64,000 bases of DNA, taken from NCBI GenBank assembly GCA_016710335.1, contig JADJXQ010000024.1:195001-259000 (forward strand). The letters run 5' to 3'. Positions within the stretch are counted from its first letter, which is position 1; every line of letters begins with the position of its first letter. The stretch comes from Rhodospirillales bacterium (lineage in GTDB: Bacteria > Pseudomonadota > Alphaproteobacteria > Rhodospirillales > Defluviicoccaceae). This document shows positions 32,067 through 40,183 of this stretch, piece by piece. Position numbers and translations under genes: made by a program. The notes beneath the pieces are model-generated. The model had not been told where the DNA came from and did no database searches. It was given only the letters and a program-made list of their open reading frames with translations.

Positions 32067-33277
32067 TCCAGCGGCAGCGACAGGAGGCCGTCGGCGAGTT
32101 TGGGGTCGAACCACGTGGACTTGGGGGGCATCACCTCGCCGGCGTCGGCGACGGCCATGAGGTCGTCGAGCGACGTGGGATGAAGCGAGAAGGCAACGGC
32201 CCAGTCACCCGACCGGACCATCGAGTCCAGGGCTTCGAGGCCGCGGCTGCCGCCGACGAAGTCGATGCGCGGATCGGTGCGCACATCGCCGATCCCAAGA
32301 ACGGGCGCCAGCAGATCCTCGGTGAGGCGAGTGACATCCAGACGGGCCAGCGGCCCCGCCGCCTCGCTGGCGCCGGAGCGGGATGCGAGGCGATGCCAGC
32401 CGCCGCCGACGACCATGCCGAACACCCCGGCCCGGTCGGGACGGACAGGGTGGTCGCAGGGTTCCACATCGAAGCGCGCCCGCGCCGCTTCAACGAACGC
32501 CTCGGGCGTCATCCCCTTGAGGTCGCGAACAACGCGGTTGTAGTCGAGGATGCGCACCTGGTCGGCCGGAAAGCTGACCACGAGAAACCGGTCCGCCGCC
32601 GGGCGAGCGGCATGGACACGCACCGCGGCGGCGGCGCGATGGTGCCCATCGGCGACGTAAAGCCGCGCCATTGCCTCGAACGCTTGAGCGAGACCGGACA
32701 TCGCAGCCGCGGCTTCGATCGCCCACACCTGATGCCGGGCCCCATCCAGCGCGACATCCGCATCCGGCGCCCGCGCGGTCGCCGCGTCCAGCGCCGCCGA
32801 GACCACCGCATTCGGACGATGCACCACGAACACGGGGCCGGTGTGGGCGCCCACGGCGGCGATCTGTCGGGCACGGTCCTGTTCCTTCGCCGGGCGCGTC
32901 AACTCGTGGCGGCGGATGCGGCCATCGGCGTAGGCCGGCACGCAGGCGGCAGCGCCGAGGCCGGTCTGCACGTGCCCGCCGTCGGTGATGCGGTAGGCGT
33001 AGAATGCGGGCTCCGGGTCGCGGATCAGCACGCCTTCCTCCTGCATGCGCCGAAACGCTGCTGCCGCGCCGGCATAGGCGTCGTCGCCATGGGGATCGGC
33101 GCCCGCCGGGAGATCGATCTCCGGCCGGGAGACGTGGAGGAAATCCCATGGGCGATGCGCGGCGCGCGCCCGCGCCTCCTCGGTGGTGATAACGTCATAC
33201 GGCGGCGCAACCACCTCGTCGGCGCGACCGGGCGCCGGGCGCAGGGCGGCGAAGGGCTTGATCAGCAGCGCGGTCAC
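32063..33277 (-). CDS. DUF1015 family protein (SerK/SbnI-like fold)
   Basis: A protein of about 404 residues of the DUF1015 family. It begins LLIKPFAALRPAPGRADEVVAPPYDVI and contains RLYVADGHHRAAAAVRVH, where DGHHR is the family's hallmark and is shared with ParB/SerK-type serine kinases. The C-terminus ends MPPKSTWFDPKLADGLLSLPLD, also typical. I start it at the GTG at 33277; GTG at 33286 is an alternative. The gene begins 22 bases after the trpB2 stop and is very likely cotranscribed with it. A role in serine phosphorylation for TrpB2 is my inference. Confidence 0.85.
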   Translation of the reverse strand: MTALLIKPFAALRPAPGRADEVVAPPYDVITTEEARARAAHRPWDFLHVSRPEIDLPAGADPHGDDAYAGAAAAFRRMQEEGVLIRDPEPAFYAYRITDGGHVQTGLGAAACVPAYADGRIRRHELTRPAKEQDRARQIAAVGAHTGPVFVVHRPNAVVSAALDAATARAPDADVALDGARHQVWAIEAAAAMSGLAQAFEAMARLYVADGHHRAAAAVRVHAARPAADRFLVVSFPADQVRILDYNRVVRDLKGMTPEAFVEAARARFDVEPCDHPVRPDRAGVFGMVVGGGWHRLASRSGASEAAGPLARLDVTRLTEDLLAPVLGIGDVRTDPRIDFVGGSRGLEALDSMVRSGDWAVAFSLHPTSLDDLMAVADAGEVMPPKSTWFDPKLADGLLSLPLD

Positions 33278-33299
33278 GTTGACCACCGCCCTGAGGCCG

Positions 33300-34715
33300 T
33301 CATTCCGCGGCCACGGCCGGGAGGTCGCCGAGCGACGCTGCGAGAGCGGACTCTTGCTCGGCATCGTCGGTCAGCTTGCCGGCGAAGTAGTCGGCGTAGG
33401 CCTGCATGTCAAAGTGGCCGTGGCCGGAGAGATTGAAGAGGATGGTCTTGGCGGTGCCGTCCCGCTTACACGCCAGCGCTTCGTCGATCGCCGCCCGCAC
33501 GGCGTGGTTGGCCTCGGGCGCCGGAATGATGCCTTCGGCGCGGGCAAACAACACGCCGGCCGCGAAACAGTCCGTCTGCTTGAGGGCGCGCGCCTCGAAC
33601 AGGCCGAGGTCCATGGCATGGCTCAAAAGCGGCGACATGCCGTGATAGCGGAGCCCGCCGGCGTGGATGCCGGGCGGCATGAAGCCGGAGCCAAGGGTGC
33701 GCATCTTCATCAGCGGCGTCAGGTGGGCGGTGTCACCGTAATCGTAGGCATAGACACCGCGGGTCAAGGTCGGGCAAGAGGTCGGCTCAGTGGCGATGAT
33801 CCGGTAAGTGCGCCCGCCCCGGAGCTGCCGAGCGAGGTACGGGAACACCAGGCCGCCGAAGTTGCTGCCGCCGCCGGTGCAGCCGATGAGGATGTCCGGC
33901 TCGTCCCCAGCCATGGCCATCTGCTCGATTGCCTCGAGCCCGATCACCGTCTGGTGCAGCAGCACGTGGTTGAGGACGCTGCCGAGCGCGTAACGGGTAT
34001 CGTCCCGCTGGCGGGCCATCTCGACCGCCTCGGAGATGGCGATCCCGAGGCTGCCGGTAGAGTCCGGATGCGCTTCCAGGACGCGGCGACCAGCCTCGGT
34101 CTCCGTGCTCGGGCTGGCGACGCAGCGCGCCCCGTATGCTTGCATGGCGGCGCGACGATACGGCTTCTGCTGAAAAGAAACCTTGACCATGTAGACGTCG
34201 ACGTCGAGGCCGAACACGCTGCCGGCAAAGGCCAGTGACGTGCCCCACTGGCCGGCGCCGGTTTCAGTGGTGAGGCGGCGGGTGCCCTCCGCCTTGTTGT
34301 AGAATGCCTGCGGGACGGCGGTGTTGGGCTTGTGGCTGCCAGACGGGCTCACGCCCTCGTTCTTGTAGTAGATGCGCGCCGGCGTCTGGAGAGCCTGCTC
34401 CAGACGGCGGGCGCGATGGAGCGGGGTCGGGCGCCACAGCTTGTAGACCTCGCGGACCGGCTCCGGGATCTCGATGTCGCGCTCTGTCGATACCTCCTGG
34501 GCGATCAGCGCCATCGGGAACAGCGGCGCAAGGTCGTGCGGGCCGACCGGCGCACGCGTCGCCGGATGCAGCACCGGCGGCATTGCCTGCGGCAGGTCCG
34601 CCGCGATGTTATACCAGAACCGCGGCAAGCGGTCGTCGGCCAAGCCGTATTTGGTCGTCTCGTTCGTCGTGCTCTTCATGCCTGCTTCACGGCGCGCTCT
34701 GTTCTCTTCTGTCAT
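33300..34715 (-). CDS. TrpB2-type tryptophan synthase beta chain
   Basis: A 471-residue PLP enzyme of the TrpB2 (TIGR01415) type, longer than ordinary TrpB. The PLP lysine is in SPSGSHKPNTAVPQAFYN, and ETGAGQWGTSLAFAGSVFGLDVDVYMVKVS is diagnostic of TrpB2. The phosphate-binding loop is LIGCTGGGSNFGGL. It condenses indole with serine or O-phosphoserine to make tryptophan, and it usually works without TrpA; no trpA is nearby. The ATG at 34715 is chosen, and the one at 34679 is possible. It is followed by DUF1015. Confidence 0.93.
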   Translation of the reverse strand: MTEENRARREAGMKSTTNETTKYGLADDRLPRFWYNIAADLPQAMPPVLHPATRAPVGPHDLAPLFPMALIAQEVSTERDIEIPEPVREVYKLWRPTPLHRARRLEQALQTPARIYYKNEGVSPSGSHKPNTAVPQAFYNKAEGTRRLTTETGAGQWGTSLAFAGSVFGLDVDVYMVKVSFQQKPYRRAAMQAYGARCVASPSTETEAGRRVLEAHPDSTGSLGIAISEAVEMARQRDDTRYALGSVLNHVLLHQTVIGLEAIEQMAMAGDEPDILIGCTGGGSNFGGLVFPYLARQLRGGRTYRIIATEPTSCPTLTRGVYAYDYGDTAHLTPLMKMRTLGSGFMPPGIHAGGLRYHGMSPLLSHAMDLGLFEARALKQTDCFAAGVLFARAEGIIPAPEANHAVRAAIDEALACKRDGTAKTILFNLSGHGHFDMQAYADYFAGKLTDDAEQESALAASLGDLPAVAAE

Positions 34716-34833
34716 CAATGCGAGGAGGCGGAGCCGAACCGGCAGTCCGGAGACAACCCGTCCTCAGGTATCGGGGTGCCGCGCATCCGCTTCGCGGTGC
34801 TCTCAGTGGATCCGGTTAGGTCAACCTGCTCGC

Positions 34834-36393
34834 CTATTCCTTGTCGGGTTTCTGGTCGGGCTTGTCGTCGAGGCGCAAAGCGACGAAACGCAAGCCGGTC
34901 GAGCCCTCCACCAGCAGCAGGACGGTCTTACGGTCGGCTTCCGCCGCCGCTTCGACTTTCTCTGCGACCTCGCGCGGCGTACTGACCGACTCCTGGCTGA
35001 CTTCGACGATCACGTCGCCCGGCCGAATCCCCTTTTCGCTCGCTGCGCCCGCGGGATCGACATCGGTGACGACGACCCCCTTTGCTCCTTCCGCCAACTG
35101 GTACGTCTCGATGTGCTTGGCGTCGATTTCAGCGAGGCTCATTCCCAGCCTCTGCAGTTCCATGTCCTTGCCGCCGGGTGTCCCCTGCGCGCCGCTCTCG
35201 GCCAATGTCTTCTCGCCCTCCTCCAGCGAGCCGATTTCGACTTCGAGTTCCATGTCCTTGCCATCGCGCCACACCTTGACGGGGACGGTGTTGCCGACTT
35301 CCGTATCGGCGACGATGCGCGGCAGCGCCCGCATCTCGTCGACATCCTTGCCGTTGAACTCGAGAATAACGTCTCTCCGCTGGATGCCCGCCTTCTCCGC
35401 GGGCCCCTCGGCGATCACGTCCGCGACGAGGGCGCCGCGCGCATCATCGAGACCCAGGCTTTCGGCCAGTTCTTCGGTCACGGTCTGGATCCGCACGCCG
35501 AGCCAGCCGCGCCGCACTTGACCGTGTTCGATGAGTTGGCGGATGACCGGCTGGGCGGTGCTGGTGGGGATGGCGAAACCGATCCCGATGCTTCCGCCCG
35601 AGGGCGAGAAGATCGCGGTGTTGATACCGATGACTTCTCCGTCGAGATTGAACATCGGCCCGCCGGAATTGCCGCGGTTGATGGACGCGTCGGTCTGCAG
35701 GAAGTTGTCGTACGGCCCGGCGTGGATGTCGCGGCCGCGGGCCGAGATGATGCCGGCGGTCACAGTGCCGCCGAAGCCGAACGGGTTGCCGATCGCCACC
35801 ACCCAGTCGCCTACCCGCGATTTTTCGGAATCGCCGAAACGGACAGCGAACAGCTCGGTTGGCGGATCGACCTTGAGCACGGCGATGTCGGTCTTGGAGT
35901 CGCGCCCGATCACCTCCGCCTGCAGCCGCGTCTCGTCGTGGAGTACGACCGTCACCTCATCCGCGTCCTGGATGACGTGGTTGTTGGTGACGATGTAGCC
36001 GCCGGCGTCGATGATGAACCCGGAGCCGAGCGACGTGCTCTGGCGCATTTGCGGCGGCTGGCCTCGTTCCAGGAACTCCTTGAAGAACTCCTCGAACGGC
36101 GAGCCCGGCGGCACGGGCAACTCAAGGCCAGGCTGGCCCTCCAGCGACTGGGTCGTCGACACGTTGACGACCGACGGCAACAGACGGTCGGCAAGTTCTG
36201 CGAAGCTCTCCGGTGCGGTGCGTGCGGTCGAAGCCCGAGGGCCTGTCGCAACGATGAAGGCCGCAAGCACGGCGAGCCCGATGCCGACCCAGCGCCTCGC
36301 GATCGCGGCGGGCACTCCCCGCACCTGCGCCGCGCCTGCCGGGCGGCGGATGATCGCGGACGGGCTTACCGGTGCGAATAGTTGGTTTGCCAT
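34834..36393 (-). CDS. degP: Do-family periplasmic serine protease (DegP/HtrA)
   Basis: A 519-residue HtrA protease that degrades or refolds damaged envelope proteins. An N-terminal membrane/signal segment (WVGIGLAVLAAFIVATGP) is followed by the trypsin-like domain with catalytic His (YIVTNNHVIQDADE), Asp (DSKTDIAVLKVD) and Ser (DASINRGNSGGPMFN). Two PDZ domains follow (RRGWLGVRIQ and GVVVTDVDPAGAASEKGIRPGD). I start it at the ATG at 36393, which has GGAG eight bases upstream; ATG 36399 is too close. It is the last gene of the hflK-hflC-DUF2065-degP operon. No sigma-E-type promoter was identified. Confidence 0.95.
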   Translation of the reverse strand: MANQLFAPVSPSAIIRRPAGAAQVRGVPAAIARRWVGIGLAVLAAFIVATGPRASTARTAPESFAELADRLLPSVVNVSTTQSLEGQPGLELPVPPGSPFEEFFKEFLERGQPPQMRQSTSLGSGFIIDAGGYIVTNNHVIQDADEVTVVLHDETRLQAEVIGRDSKTDIAVLKVDPPTELFAVRFGDSEKSRVGDWVVAIGNPFGFGGTVTAGIISARGRDIHAGPYDNFLQTDASINRGNSGGPMFNLDGEVIGINTAIFSPSGGSIGIGFAIPTSTAQPVIRQLIEHGQVRRGWLGVRIQTVTEELAESLGLDDARGALVADVIAEGPAEKAGIQRRDVILEFNGKDVDEMRALPRIVADTEVGNTVPVKVWRDGKDMELEVEIGSLEEGEKTLAESGAQGTPGGKDMELQRLGMSLAEIDAKHIETYQLAEGAKGVVVTDVDPAGAASEKGIRPGDVIVEVSQESVSTPREVAEKVEAAAEADRKTVLLLVEGSTGLRFVALRLDDKPDQKPDKE

Positions 36394-36455
36394 TGTCATG
36401 TCTCCGCCCTGCGCGCCGTCATCGCGCTTCTGTTGGGGTGGCGTCCCCAGGAAAT

Positions 36456-36641
36456 TCAGCCTTTGACCATCCACACCAGCATGACGCCGAATACGACGGC
36501 GACGAGGCCAGCACTCCGCAGGCTGTGGGACGGGTGCGCCAGAATTTGCGCCATAAGGCGTTTCATCGCATCCGGAAAAAGCGTGTAGGCGATGCCCTCC
36601 AGGGTCATCGCAAGGCCCAATGCCACGACCAGATCAACCAT
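36456..36641 (-). CDS. DUF2065 (YjeT-like) small membrane protein
   Basis: A 61-residue protein with two membrane helices: DLVVALGLAMTLEGIAYTLF and AGLVAVVFGVMLVWMV. The MKRLMAQI region between them fits DUF2065. Its place between hflC and degP is the conserved alphaproteobacterial arrangement, which supports the gene despite its size. Function is unknown; it may tune the HflKC-FtsH complex. Confidence 0.88.
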   Translation of the reverse strand: MVDLVVALGLAMTLEGIAYTLFPDAMKRLMAQILAHPSHSLRSAGLVAVVFGVMLVWMVKG

Positions 36642-36723
36642 GCGGCTCCGCCACCCCGCTCCGTCGCCCGATCGCCCGGAGGCTCAAATTGCGCCGCATT
36701 CTTCAGCGCCTCGCAGTCGGGCA

Positions 36724-37608
36724 TCACTGCTGGGTCTGCGGCTTCGCGCCGGCTTCATTGAAGAAATAGCGGAAGAAGTCAGCGTCCGGCGACAGGATCA
36801 TCGTGGTGTCGTCGCCTTTCAACGCCGTGTACGCTTCCAAAGAACGATAGAAATCGAAGAAGCTAGGGTCGCGCCCATAGGCGTCGTTGAGCACGTTCGT
36901 TCTTGCCGCATCGCCCTCGCCGCGCAGGATCTGAGAGATCTTGTTGGCGTCTGCAAGGATGACCGTGCGTTCCCGCTCAGCATTTGCCTGGATCTCCGCC
37001 TTCTGTTCCTCTCCTTCCGCTCGCAATTGGGCGGCCTGAGCCTCGCGTTCGGAGCGCATCCGGCTGTAGACGGCATCGCTGGTGACTTCAGGAAGGTCGG
37101 TGCGGCCGATGCGCACGTCGACGACCTCGATGCCGAAGTTTGGCGCCTGGGATCTCAGATCGTCGTTGATGTGGCTCATGATTTCGCTTCGCTTCGACGA
37201 CAGCATGTCGGCGAGCGACACCTGCGCCACCTCCGATCGCACCGCCGAATTCAGAAGCCGTCCGAACAGATTGATGAAGTTCGCCGTGGTCACGGCGCGT
37301 TTACGGAACTCGAGCGGGTCGATGATGCGAAATCGGGCGAACGCGTCGACGCGGATGCGCTTCTGGTCGGTGAGCAGGATCTCTTCCGGCTCCGGATCCA
37401 GCGCCAGGATGCGTTTGTCGAAGTACTCGACGTTCTGGATGAGCGGGACCTTGACGTGCAGGCCGGGCTCCTTGATGACCCGAACCGGGTTGCCGAACTG
37501 CAGGATCAGCGCCTGCTCCGTCTGGTGCACGGTGAACAGTGCGCTGAACGCCAGGATGCCTAGAACGACGACGATGATGCCGAGCATGAAGAGCCTGGTT
37601 TGCTTCAT
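36724..37608 (-). CDS. hflC: HflC, SPFH-domain regulator of FtsH
   Basis: A 294-residue band-7/SPFH protein. One N-terminal membrane helix (LFMLGIIVVVLGILAFSALF) anchors a large periplasmic part. VRVIKEPGLHVKVPLIQNVEYFDKRILALD is the SPFH start, and a long coiled coil (MRSEREAQAAQLRAEGEEQ) precedes the C-terminus. HflC and HflK form a cage around FtsH that limits its proteolysis. Its start overlaps the hflK stop by four bases. Confidence 0.96.
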   Translation of the reverse strand: MKQTRLFMLGIIVVVLGILAFSALFTVHQTEQALILQFGNPVRVIKEPGLHVKVPLIQNVEYFDKRILALDPEPEEILLTDQKRIRVDAFARFRIIDPLEFRKRAVTTANFINLFGRLLNSAVRSEVAQVSLADMLSSKRSEIMSHINDDLRSQAPNFGIEVVDVRIGRTDLPEVTSDAVYSRMRSEREAQAAQLRAEGEEQKAEIQANAERERTVILADANKISQILRGEGDAARTNVLNDAYGRDPSFFDFYRSLEAYTALKGDDTTMILSPDADFFRYFFNEAGAKPQTQQ

Positions 37609-38732
37609 CGGTCGGCCCCCCGGTTGGTTTGTTCAGTTTGCTGACCTAGTTGTCTTTTCTGGATCTCCGGGAGCGGAAGATACGGAACCACGCCGGAGCC
37701 GGCGGCGCCCTGATCGATGATGATCTTTTGCGTGTCGCCGAGAATATCCTGCATGCGCTCCAGGTAAAGGCGGCGCGCGGTCACTTCCTGGCCCTTGGAA
37801 TAGGCATCGTACACCGAGACGAAACGCTGCGCCTCGCCTTCGGCGTCGCGAACCACCTTGTCCTTGTAGGCCGTGGCCTGTTGGATGACCCTTTCGGCTT
37901 CGCCCCGCGCGCGGGGCACGATGTCGTTGCGGTAAAGCCGCGCTTCGTTGATCAGCCGTTCCTGATCCTGCCGCGCGCGCTGGACTTCGTCGAACGCGTC
38001 GATGACCGCGGCCGGCGCGTTCACTTCCTGCTGCTTGACGGCCACAATCAGGATGCCGGAGGCGTAACTATCGAGAATGCCCTGCAGCAGATCCCGTGTC
38101 TTTGCCTCGACTTCGGGGCGCTGATTGGTCAACGCGCCCTCCAGCGGCGTCTGGCCCATCACCTCCCGGATAGCGCTCTCCGCGGCGATCTTCACAGTCG
38201 CTTCCGGCTCGCGAATGTTGAAGCGATAGTTCGCGGCGTCCTTGATGCGCCACTGCACCACGAACTCGACATCGATGATGTTCTGGTCGCCGGTCAGCAT
38301 CAGGCTTTCCTCGGGCACCTTGATCTTGCGGCCGGTGCGACCGGTATCGCTGGGCGAGCGGTAGCCGACGGTGATCTGATTGGTGCGCTCGACGTTGGTC
38401 AAGATGACGTCGCCGATCGGCGCCGGCAGCCAGTAGTTGAGGCCCGGAGCGGTGATCTTGACGAACTTGCCGAACAGGAGTTCGATACCCTGCTCGCCGG
38501 GCTGTACGCGGTAGAAACCGGTAATCAACCAGATCCCGAGCGCCGCGGCGACCAACAGGACAAGGCCCCGCCCGCCTCCTACTCCGCCGGGCAGAAGGCG
38601 CTTGAAGCGCTCCTGGGTGCGGCGAAGCATCTCTTCCACATCCGGAGGCGGCGGTGTTGACGGGCCGGTTCCCCATGGCCCTCCACCTCCACCACCGCTG
38701 CCCCAAGGCCCACCTTTTGGATTCCACGCCAT
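37605..38732 (-). CDS. hflK: HflK, SPFH-domain regulator of FtsH
   Basis: A 375-residue partner of HflC. The N-terminus is Gly/Pro-rich and cytoplasmic (WNPKGGPWGSGGGGGGPWG), followed by one membrane helix (LVLLVAAALGIWLITGFY) and the SPFH domain starting VQPGEQGIELLFGKFVKI. A coiled coil (LINEARLYRNDIVPRARGEA) ends the protein. It is the first gene of the operon hflK-hflC-DUF2065-degP and is divergent from mrp across 266 bases that must hold both promoters. Confidence 0.96.
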   Translation of the reverse strand: MAWNPKGGPWGSGGGGGGPWGTGPSTPPPPDVEEMLRRTQERFKRLLPGGVGGGRGLVLLVAAALGIWLITGFYRVQPGEQGIELLFGKFVKITAPGLNYWLPAPIGDVILTNVERTNQITVGYRSPSDTGRTGRKIKVPEESLMLTGDQNIIDVEFVVQWRIKDAANYRFNIREPEATVKIAAESAIREVMGQTPLEGALTNQRPEVEAKTRDLLQGILDSYASGILIVAVKQQEVNAPAAVIDAFDEVQRARQDQERLINEARLYRNDIVPRARGEAERVIQQATAYKDKVVRDAEGEAQRFVSVYDAYSKGQEVTARRLYLERMQDILGDTQKIIIDQGAAGSGVVPYLPLPEIQKRQLGQQTEQTNRGADR

Positions 38733-38998
38733 TCTCGTGCGTCACTCCTGTCTGAAGGTCTCGCGTCTGCCGCGTCGCCGTGGACGGCGGCTCACTGATC
38801 TGGACGGCTCACACCGGCGCTCATCTTGGCGATGCACGCCGCTGGTGCCATATCTCCACGATATAGTGATGTGCGGGGCGCACTGCCTGCCTTATAGGAC
38901 AGCTTGCCGGGCGGTGCAACGCGGACGCGCTGCGGGATCGACCGCAGTAAGTCTCTTCGCACGGCAATCGCACAAACAAGACAAGGATTCTCGGTACA

Positions 38999-40117
38999 AT
39001 GGCTGACGTTACGGAAGAACAGGTTCTCGGTGCGCTGAGCTGCATCCTCGATCCTGACCGCAAGCGGGATGTGGTCAGCCTCGGCATGGTCAAGGGACTG
39101 CAGATCAAAAGCGGCCACGTCGCCTTGTCGCTGGAGGTGGACCCGGAGCGCGGTCCGCTCCTGGAGGACGTTCGCAGGCAGGCGGAACAGGTGGTGCATC
39201 GGTTGCCGGGTGTGCTGACGGCGCAGGTGGTGCTGACCGCCGAGCGCGCCGGCGCCACCCGTCCTCCCGCTGGAAAGCCCGCCGCTGCGCCGCAACCGCA
39301 GGCCGCGGCGCTCATGCCGGGCGTGGGCGCCATCGTCGCCGTCGCCTCCGGCAAGGGCGGGGTCGGCAAATCGACCACCGCCGTCAACCTCGCGCTGGCG
39401 CTCAGCGCTCGCGGCCACGCCGTCGGACTGCTCGACGCCGATGTCTACGGGCCGTCGATGCGGCGGTTGCTGGGCGTCAGCGGCGGACCCACGTCATCGG
39501 ACGGCGTGCGGCTCGATCCGATCCAGAAATTCGGGATCAAGGCCATGTCGATGGCGTTCCTTGTCGAAGAGGAAACGCCGCTGGTGTGGCGTGGCCCGAT
39601 GGTTCAGTCTGCGCTCGAGCAGATGATGCGGGACGTCAACTGGGGAGAGCTTGACGTGCTGGTGGTCGACATGCCGCCGGGCACCGGCGACACCCAGTTG
39701 ACCATGGCGCAGCGGGTGCCGCTCGCCGGCGCGGTCATCGTCTCCACACCCCAGGACATCGCCCTGATCGATGCCCGCAAGGGGCTCAACATGTTCCGCA
39801 AGGTGGATGTGCCGGTGTTGGGGTTGATCGAGAACATGAGCTATTTCTTGTGCCCGAACTGCGGCCATCGCTCGGAAATCTTCGGGCACGGCGGCGCCAG
39901 GTCTGAAGCCGACCGGCTCGGCATGCCGTTCCTGGGCGAAATCCCGCTGCACATGGCCATTCGCGAAACGTCGGACGAGGGCACGCCCATCGTCGTGCAG
40001 GACCCTGAGAGCGAACATGCGCGCGCCTACATGGCGATCGCCGACAACCTGTGGGAGAGGATCGGGGAGAGCAGCCGCCAACAAGCCGAGGCAGCGCCCC
40101 GCATCGTCATCCAATAG
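38999..40117 (+). CDS. mrp: Mrp/NBP35-type Fe-S cluster carrier ATPase
   Basis: A 372-residue cytoplasmic P-loop ATPase (ApbC/Mrp) that carries 4Fe-4S clusters to apoproteins. An N-terminal MIP18-like domain (EEQVLGALSCILDPDRKRDVV) precedes an Ala/Pro linker. The deviant Walker A is VASGKGGVGKSTTAVNLA, switch regions are LDADVYGPSM and VVDMPPGTGDTQL, and the cluster CxxC is FLCPNCGHRSEIFG. It is divergent from the hflK operon. About 65 bases separate its end from the converging prsT. Confidence 0.96.
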   Translation: MADVTEEQVLGALSCILDPDRKRDVVSLGMVKGLQIKSGHVALSLEVDPERGPLLEDVRRQAEQVVHRLPGVLTAQVVLTAERAGATRPPAGKPAAAPQPQAAALMPGVGAIVAVASGKGGVGKSTTAVNLALALSARGHAVGLLDADVYGPSMRRLLGVSGGPTSSDGVRLDPIQKFGIKAMSMAFLVEEETPLVWRGPMVQSALEQMMRDVNWGELDVLVVDMPPGTGDTQLTMAQRVPLAGAVIVSTPQDIALIDARKGLNMFRKVDVPVLGLIENMSYFLCPNCGHRSEIFGHGGARSEADRLGMPFLGEIPLHMAIRETSDEGTPIVVQDPESEHARAYMAIADNLWERIGESSRQQAEAAPRIVIQ

Positions 40118-40183
40118 AGGGGCAGCAGCCGGCCATATATTTTTGCCCGAGTTCGCTGCGCAAAAACTCGCAAGACGACGCCC

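Noticed and set aside
40118..40183. Bidirectional terminator between mrp and prsT
   Set aside because: Only a weak GAGTT...AACTC pairing and a short T-run; not enough to call.
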